Positions 59,456-64,000 of a stretch of DNA of 64,000 nucleotides are shown here, piece by piece. The notes beneath the pieces were generated by a model. It ran no database searches. It was given only the letters and a program-made list of their open reading frames with translations, and was not told where the DNA came from. The DNA comes from Erigeron canadensis (Eukaryota > Streptophyta > Magnoliopsida > Asterales > Asteraceae): NCBI RefSeq assembly GCF_010389155.1, contig NC_057768.1, positions 108,501 to 172,500 of the forward strand, written 5' to 3'. A program made the translations under genes and the position numbers. How positions within the stretch are numbered: the first letter of the stretch is position 1; each line of letters begins with the position of its first letter.

Positions 59456-59914
59456 CATCAGTATATCTCTCTCACTTGTATTAGAATCACCTTAATACAT
59501 GATCAAACTTATCAATACAAACTTGTTGAAGGGAGTGAACGCTGCAGAAGTGATTGATCTCGTGATGAATTTTGTTATAAATCCAAGTATGGTCATACTC
59601 TAGACCAAGAATTAACTGATTGAAGGAACAACAGATTGATTTGTGATGTTATATACTCGTAATGTATATTGTCTTAATTTGGGATTGAAGTCTGGAAAGA
59701 GATTAAAGAGAGAGAAATGGGATGTTGAGGGAAGAGCGTGTATACGTATAGGCAAAAAAAATATGGCAACTTCTAATTGGGTGAAAACATTCCGTGTGAT
59801 TTATAACAAAAACTCACGGGTACTTTGTCTAAATTGGTTAGTTTAGAAAAGCATGCACATTTTATAAAATAGGCCTTTATTTTTGTTTATTCAAGTAATT
59901 TTCCCTATATTAAT

Positions 59915-62222
59915 CTATTTAAAAGAAGACTAAAGATAGAATTATCGATTGGTAAGGTTATCTCCAATCAATGATAAAATTTTAAATTGGTTAGGTTATC
60001 TTCAATGTTTGGAATATTTTTAGATATTTCTATCACATTATATAAATCCTTAAAATTCTCGGCAACTATACATACACTCTTACATATTTTTTTTTCATAT
60101 ACAAACACTCTTTCATATACAAACAAAAGATTAGTATTCTATAAACTTTTAAGAACATGTCCTTAGTTAAGGATATATACCCTATAAATGAGTGAAGATG
60201 AACATATTTCAATGTCATGAACAAAAGAATACAAACAAGATATAAAAGGACCCGTATACAAACACTCCCATTATAAATAGTCTTAAACAAAAAGTAACAT
60301 GTCAATGAGTCATTCTTTAAGAAATACTATTTGGAATTGGTTGGGGGCATATTAAAAGACTTAAAATTACTCGTATGCTTAGAGCATTAACAACACCTGG
60401 ACAAATCCTCTAATGATATATTTTTGTCAACGTTACATCAACTTTTCTTTAAAAAAAGACATGTCAAAGATTAATCCTTCAAAACATGCTCAATGCCAAA
60501 GTCGGTCAAAGATAAACCATTTAAGTTATACACTTTCAGCCCTCCAATTTAAAAAAGAGTAGTTGGATAGAAACCTCCCGATTTCATGTACCATTTGGTA
60601 CCCACTAATCCCCCAGCTAGACTACTGTTCAGGTGAATATCAACCACTTAATAATCTTCAACCCTCTAATTTATATAACTTTTAATTTATAAATTACTTA
60701 GATACAATACAATATACAAACACGATAAAAATTTTCTGTTAAATAAAAAAACATACAATATAATACTAAAAAATTCTCGTAATACATTAATTAAAACACA
60801 ACACATAAACTATCATAAACTTTGGTAAGAAATACAAACAATACATCATGGGAGGCACCATATAAGCTCGACAAGATCGTGGTGAATTGAAGACCATGAT
60901 GAACTCCTTGGTCTCGAAGTTCCCTATTGGTTCGTTCGTGGATCGCCATCGTCTCTCAGAAACTTCAAACAGGTACGGGGCGTGGTGGGGAGAGGAGTTC
61001 TAACTCTAATGAGGTTATGACATGTCTAGAATCCTCCACAATCATGTTATATAATATAACATACGCATACATATTGCGACAAATCTTGTTGACACTATTA
61101 GATCTTGTGGGATGCGTAAGTATCACCCAACGAGCTTGAAGATTTCTTGCTTCACATCTTTTCATGCACTTTACTGATAAGTTTCTCATCGTCAGAGTCA
61201 TTCGTGAATAATTTTTGTCTCTAGTATCTTCATCGTCGGAGTCATTCATGAATAGTTTTTGTCTCTTGTAAGTATTAAACTTTGACGGAAATGACATGAT
61301 GATTTGTATATACAATAGGATGTTTTTGGTTTATAAAATGTGTCGGTGATATAAAAAAACAATGGGTGAAATGGGTTTTATATAAATTTGAAGTTGGGTG
61401 AAAAATGTGAGGTTTTCAACTTTTTTTGTGTAGTGGTTGTTAAAGGGACTATATTTGTAAATATGTTTGAATTTTTTTCCCCACTTTTTTAAAGAAATGC
61501 TAGAAAAGCAAAAAAAATAAAAATCTTAAACTATCGTTCTTGGAGGGACAGATGGACCAAAGATGGGCGGAGGATGGACGGAAGACAAAGGGGGACTGGG
61601 TAATGTATTTATACTTTATGGTTTAAAAAAGAGAAAAAAGATGTCATTTACCTTTGTGGACATGTAAAGAGCGACTATGGCCCAAAAAATAAAATAAGGG
61701 AGTGATTTCGTCAACTTCTTTAACATCAATTGATCAGTCAAAAATCAAAAATTATTTTGAATATTAACATTTGATTTTAGGATGAAAATCTCTTCAAGAT
61801 AAAAGTAACTTGAGTATTTAAGTTAGGGATATCTTGACCTTTAAATGAAAATCAAGAGCCAAGATTTAATATGATTTTTAAATTTTGACCTTTGGCTTAT
61901 ATATATATATAATAGATACTGAGATGGTTCATATGGCTAATGTGATTTTGTAGCTTTGTAGTGGTATATGTGTTGGTTAATTGTTGTCCAGGGGTTGGTG
62001 GTGGAAGGTTCGTAAAAAGATCTAACTGTTGTATTCTGACGATTATGTTAGTCTCAACTCTCAAATGATAAGTCCATCAATAGCAAACTCAACACATATA
62101 AATGTTTCACATCCCGGTAATTAAAATAATGATTCAATCATCAGAAGTCATAACACTTCTTATAATTATATAATTAAAACATTTGTCAAGTACGTATTAT
62201 TTTTTATAAGTCTTCGTTGAAA
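59915..62222. other. Intergenic with small repeats
   Basis: No supportable gene. GC-richer sequence at 60870-61140 contains frames without a recognised domain. A relic of the MITE at 33175 (AGTTAGGGATATCTTGACC) lies at about 61785-61910. Confidence 0.4.
61187..61274. repeat. 44 bp imperfect tandem duplication
   Basis: Two adjacent units start CATCGTCAGAGTCATTCGTG and CATCGTCGGAGTCATTCATG. On the minus strand they read as Asp/Ser/Glu-rich peptide (FMNDSDDEDT in one unit) but in shifted frames. Confidence 0.8.
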
Positions 62223-62288
62223 TCTGCTGGTGGAAAGTTCAAATCAAAAGGTAGATCTACTGGTGGAAAGTTCAAATCAAAAGGTAGA
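62223..62288. repeat. 33 bp tandem duplication (11-codon unit)
   Basis: Two units TCTGCTGGTGGAAAGTTC... and TCTACTGGTGGAAAGTTC..., each ending AAAGGTAGA, one difference. In the plus frame they would read S(A/T)GGKFKSKGR twice. It lies within a 77-codon frame with no other support. Confidence 0.85.
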
Positions 62289-64000
62289 ATCTTGGATGCC
62301 TTCTTTCGGTATTTTTTGTCCAGAAATTATGAGAAGGTCAGTAAACCATTTACTTGTACAGGAATCTGGATTCCAATAGATTGGTTCACTGGACTTCACT
62401 CCAGTCAAGATCATTTCACTAAAGACATTCTCACTGAAGTCGAAGACTGAAGTCTGAAAAAAGAAGACTGATAAATGGCGGAGCTTACTGGAAGTCTTAC
62501 CAGATCTGCCGACTGGAGTCTTTGTCAGTGTTCTAGACCTTACAAGTCTGAACATTGATTACGAGGATTTGACTTCATGTCTTTACACGCTTTTATCCGG
62601 ACAATCTATTTGTCCTTTGTTAAAAGCCTTACACGCGTGTAAAGGTGGTTGGTTAAAGGGTTGACAAGTCACTATCAATGTGACTTTATCCTTGTACTTT
62701 AACCAATGCATTTAAGGAATTAAAGTTGTTTCCTTAAATGCATGTAACCATTTTGTACGGCAAAAAATATTATATTTATTCTTTTTGCCTATAAACACCA
62801 AGTCATTTTCCTCGTCCAAATCACTTTTGCAATTTGGTGCTTTTGCCAAAATACTCTCGATCTAAATGGTTATACTTCACAACTTTAAGTATTTTGATCA
62901 AAGGAGTTTATTTAGCAAAGTATAGATCACTTGTAGTTCATAGGTTGTTTAGATACTTACTTTTGTAATATCTAGGTTCCGTAGCAACCTTGTATTTTAT
63001 TTAACATCAATAAATAAAATACACTTGAAAATTACATTTGTGTTCCACCATTTACATACTTGTTTACTTATTTATTGCTTAAGTCTTTATTACTTTATTT
63101 ATATACTTGCATTTATATTATAAGCAATACTAGTCCAATCTAGTACATACTTGACCTTGTTATTCTACACTTGTACGTTAAACCATCGAGTGAGGGACTT
63201 CACAATCCAATTATTAGTTTTACTTCACACTCACTATATGTCACTAAAATAAGAGGGAAGGAATCAGTGCTCAAGAACATTATATAATTTCAACGAGAAC
63301 TTATATAACATTGATCACAGTGGACATTTCTTCGTTTTATTACTTTCATCATCTTGACATAATTTCATTGATTTCACATACTCGTTATATCATTTGAGAA
63401 AGTACATCCTACTGTTCATATTATTCCAGAATTTGAAATTAAATTTCCAGTATTTTCTGTCTCCACCTAGGATTATCAAGCACATCCTTTTGGAATCATT
63501 TATTGAAGGGAAATAGTCTTATACAAGATTAATAGTCACACGAAAATAAATTCACATTAAGACCAAAAAACATATTTGTTCTAATATGTATATGTAAGAA
63601 TACAAACCTCCGCACGTTGATTTGGAATCACAAGACGCTTGGTCCCGACGTCACTAGCAGATAACTTTTTTTCAAATGAAAGTTTGATTTCCACATGAGG
63701 CCTGTACATGTTAAAGAATCTGGAATAAACTATTCTACTTGCATATATTCAAAATACTCAAAAAGATATTTATTCGAAAAGAAAAGAAAAAAACAAGATC
63801 AGGAATAAACTTATCAATCATACCAAAATATATACCACTTTTAACAATATGAAAAGAAAAATACAAAAACTATATTTAAGTCCTTCAAAATAAAATTATC
63901 AAACGCATTTTACTATGATAGGGATATTTTTCGGTACAAATTTTAATTTTCAAACACATTTACCTTGCATACAACTATAAAATAAAATTTTCAAACGCAT
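62289..64000. other. Intergenic, possible LTR relic
   Basis: The stretch 62590-63050 has a TATAAACACC element (about 62790) and a polyadenylation-like ATAAATAAAATACAC, suggestive of an old LTR, but no TG..CA borders or partner repeat were found. The remainder to the window end is AT-rich with no gene. Confidence 0.35.

Larger units (their letters stand above)
56346..59905. mobile_element. Mutator-like element (Pack-MULE type), 3.56 kb
   Basis: Terminal inverted repeats of about 230 bp (56346-56574 and 59677-59905), both starting GGGAAAATTACTTGAATAAA and differing at few positions. Perfect 9 bp target duplication TATATTAAT (56337-56345, 59906-59914), diagnostic of MULEs. No transposase was found. 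The interior carries broken gene pieces: pentatricopeptide-repeat sequence on the minus strand (58985-59455), a plus-strand frame at 56713-56904 and a short plus-strand exon-like piece at about 58195-58330. This fits a non-autonomous Pack-MULE. Confidence 0.9.

Noticed and set aside
62590..63050. Possible LTR
   Set aside because: TATA-like and polyadenylation-like signals only; no TG..CA ends, partner LTR or primer-binding site found.

Overview
The window is eukaryotic nuclear DNA from a flowering plant, almost certainly a eudicot. The evidence is a nuclear-encoded chloroplast photosystem I subunit (PsaG), plant-type GT..AG introns, an F-box/actin fusion of the ARP8 type, a MYB80-like tapetal R2R3-MYB, a nuclear tRNA-Trp(CCA), and a very dense, AT-rich load of Helitrons, MITEs, SINEs and LTR elements. 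Some repeats and the NAM-associated/SANT-like gene look like those of Asteraceae, but that is only an impression.

Layout. 0-13.9 kb is a transposon graveyard: two inverted Helitrons carrying an RPA-like OB-fold exon, further Helitrons, a PIF/Harbinger-type MITE with TTA duplication, a SINE, and a ~238 bp tandem array in which one unit holds a Helitron while the other units preserve the empty site. 13.9-19.2 kb is genic: psaG (- strand), a tRNA-Trp, and a 9-exon WD40 gene (- strand). 19.7-30.6 kb is mostly mobile: an inverted Helitron pair with a nested hAT element, a partly decipherable unidentified gene (- strand, 23.9-27.1 kb) with a solo LTR in an intron, a T-rich Helitron, a MITE cluster and a foldback hairpin. 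30.7-31.7 kb is a frameshifted NAM-associated/SANT-like gene. 32.4-37.7 kb is ARP8 (+ strand), whose first intron holds a gag-only copia-type element. 39.4-40.5 kb is a CML21-like EF-hand gene and 42.9-45.0 kb is THO3/TEX1, with a SINE in an intron. 49.0-49.6 kb has two small divergent ORFs. 53.5-55.2 kb is MYB80 (- strand). 56.3-59.9 kb is a 3.56 kb Mutator-like element with a perfect 9 bp target duplication and pentatricopeptide-repeat gene debris (Pack-MULE-like). The rest is AT-rich intergenic DNA.

The conserved genes do not form a pathway. From recall, however, WD40 gene - ARP8 - THO3 - MYB80 follow the order of At5g56190, At5g56180, At5g56130 and At5g56110, and the CML21 homologue (At4g26470) lies in the duplicated sister block in Arabidopsis. 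The window therefore looks like an ancestral eudicot segment expanded by transposons. For the psaG, WD40, ARP8, CML21, THO3 and MYB80 models every exon junction was checked by eye for GT/AG and reading phase. Promoters, UTRs and polyadenylation sites are mostly not resolvable here. No CRISPR, operon or riboswitch was seen.
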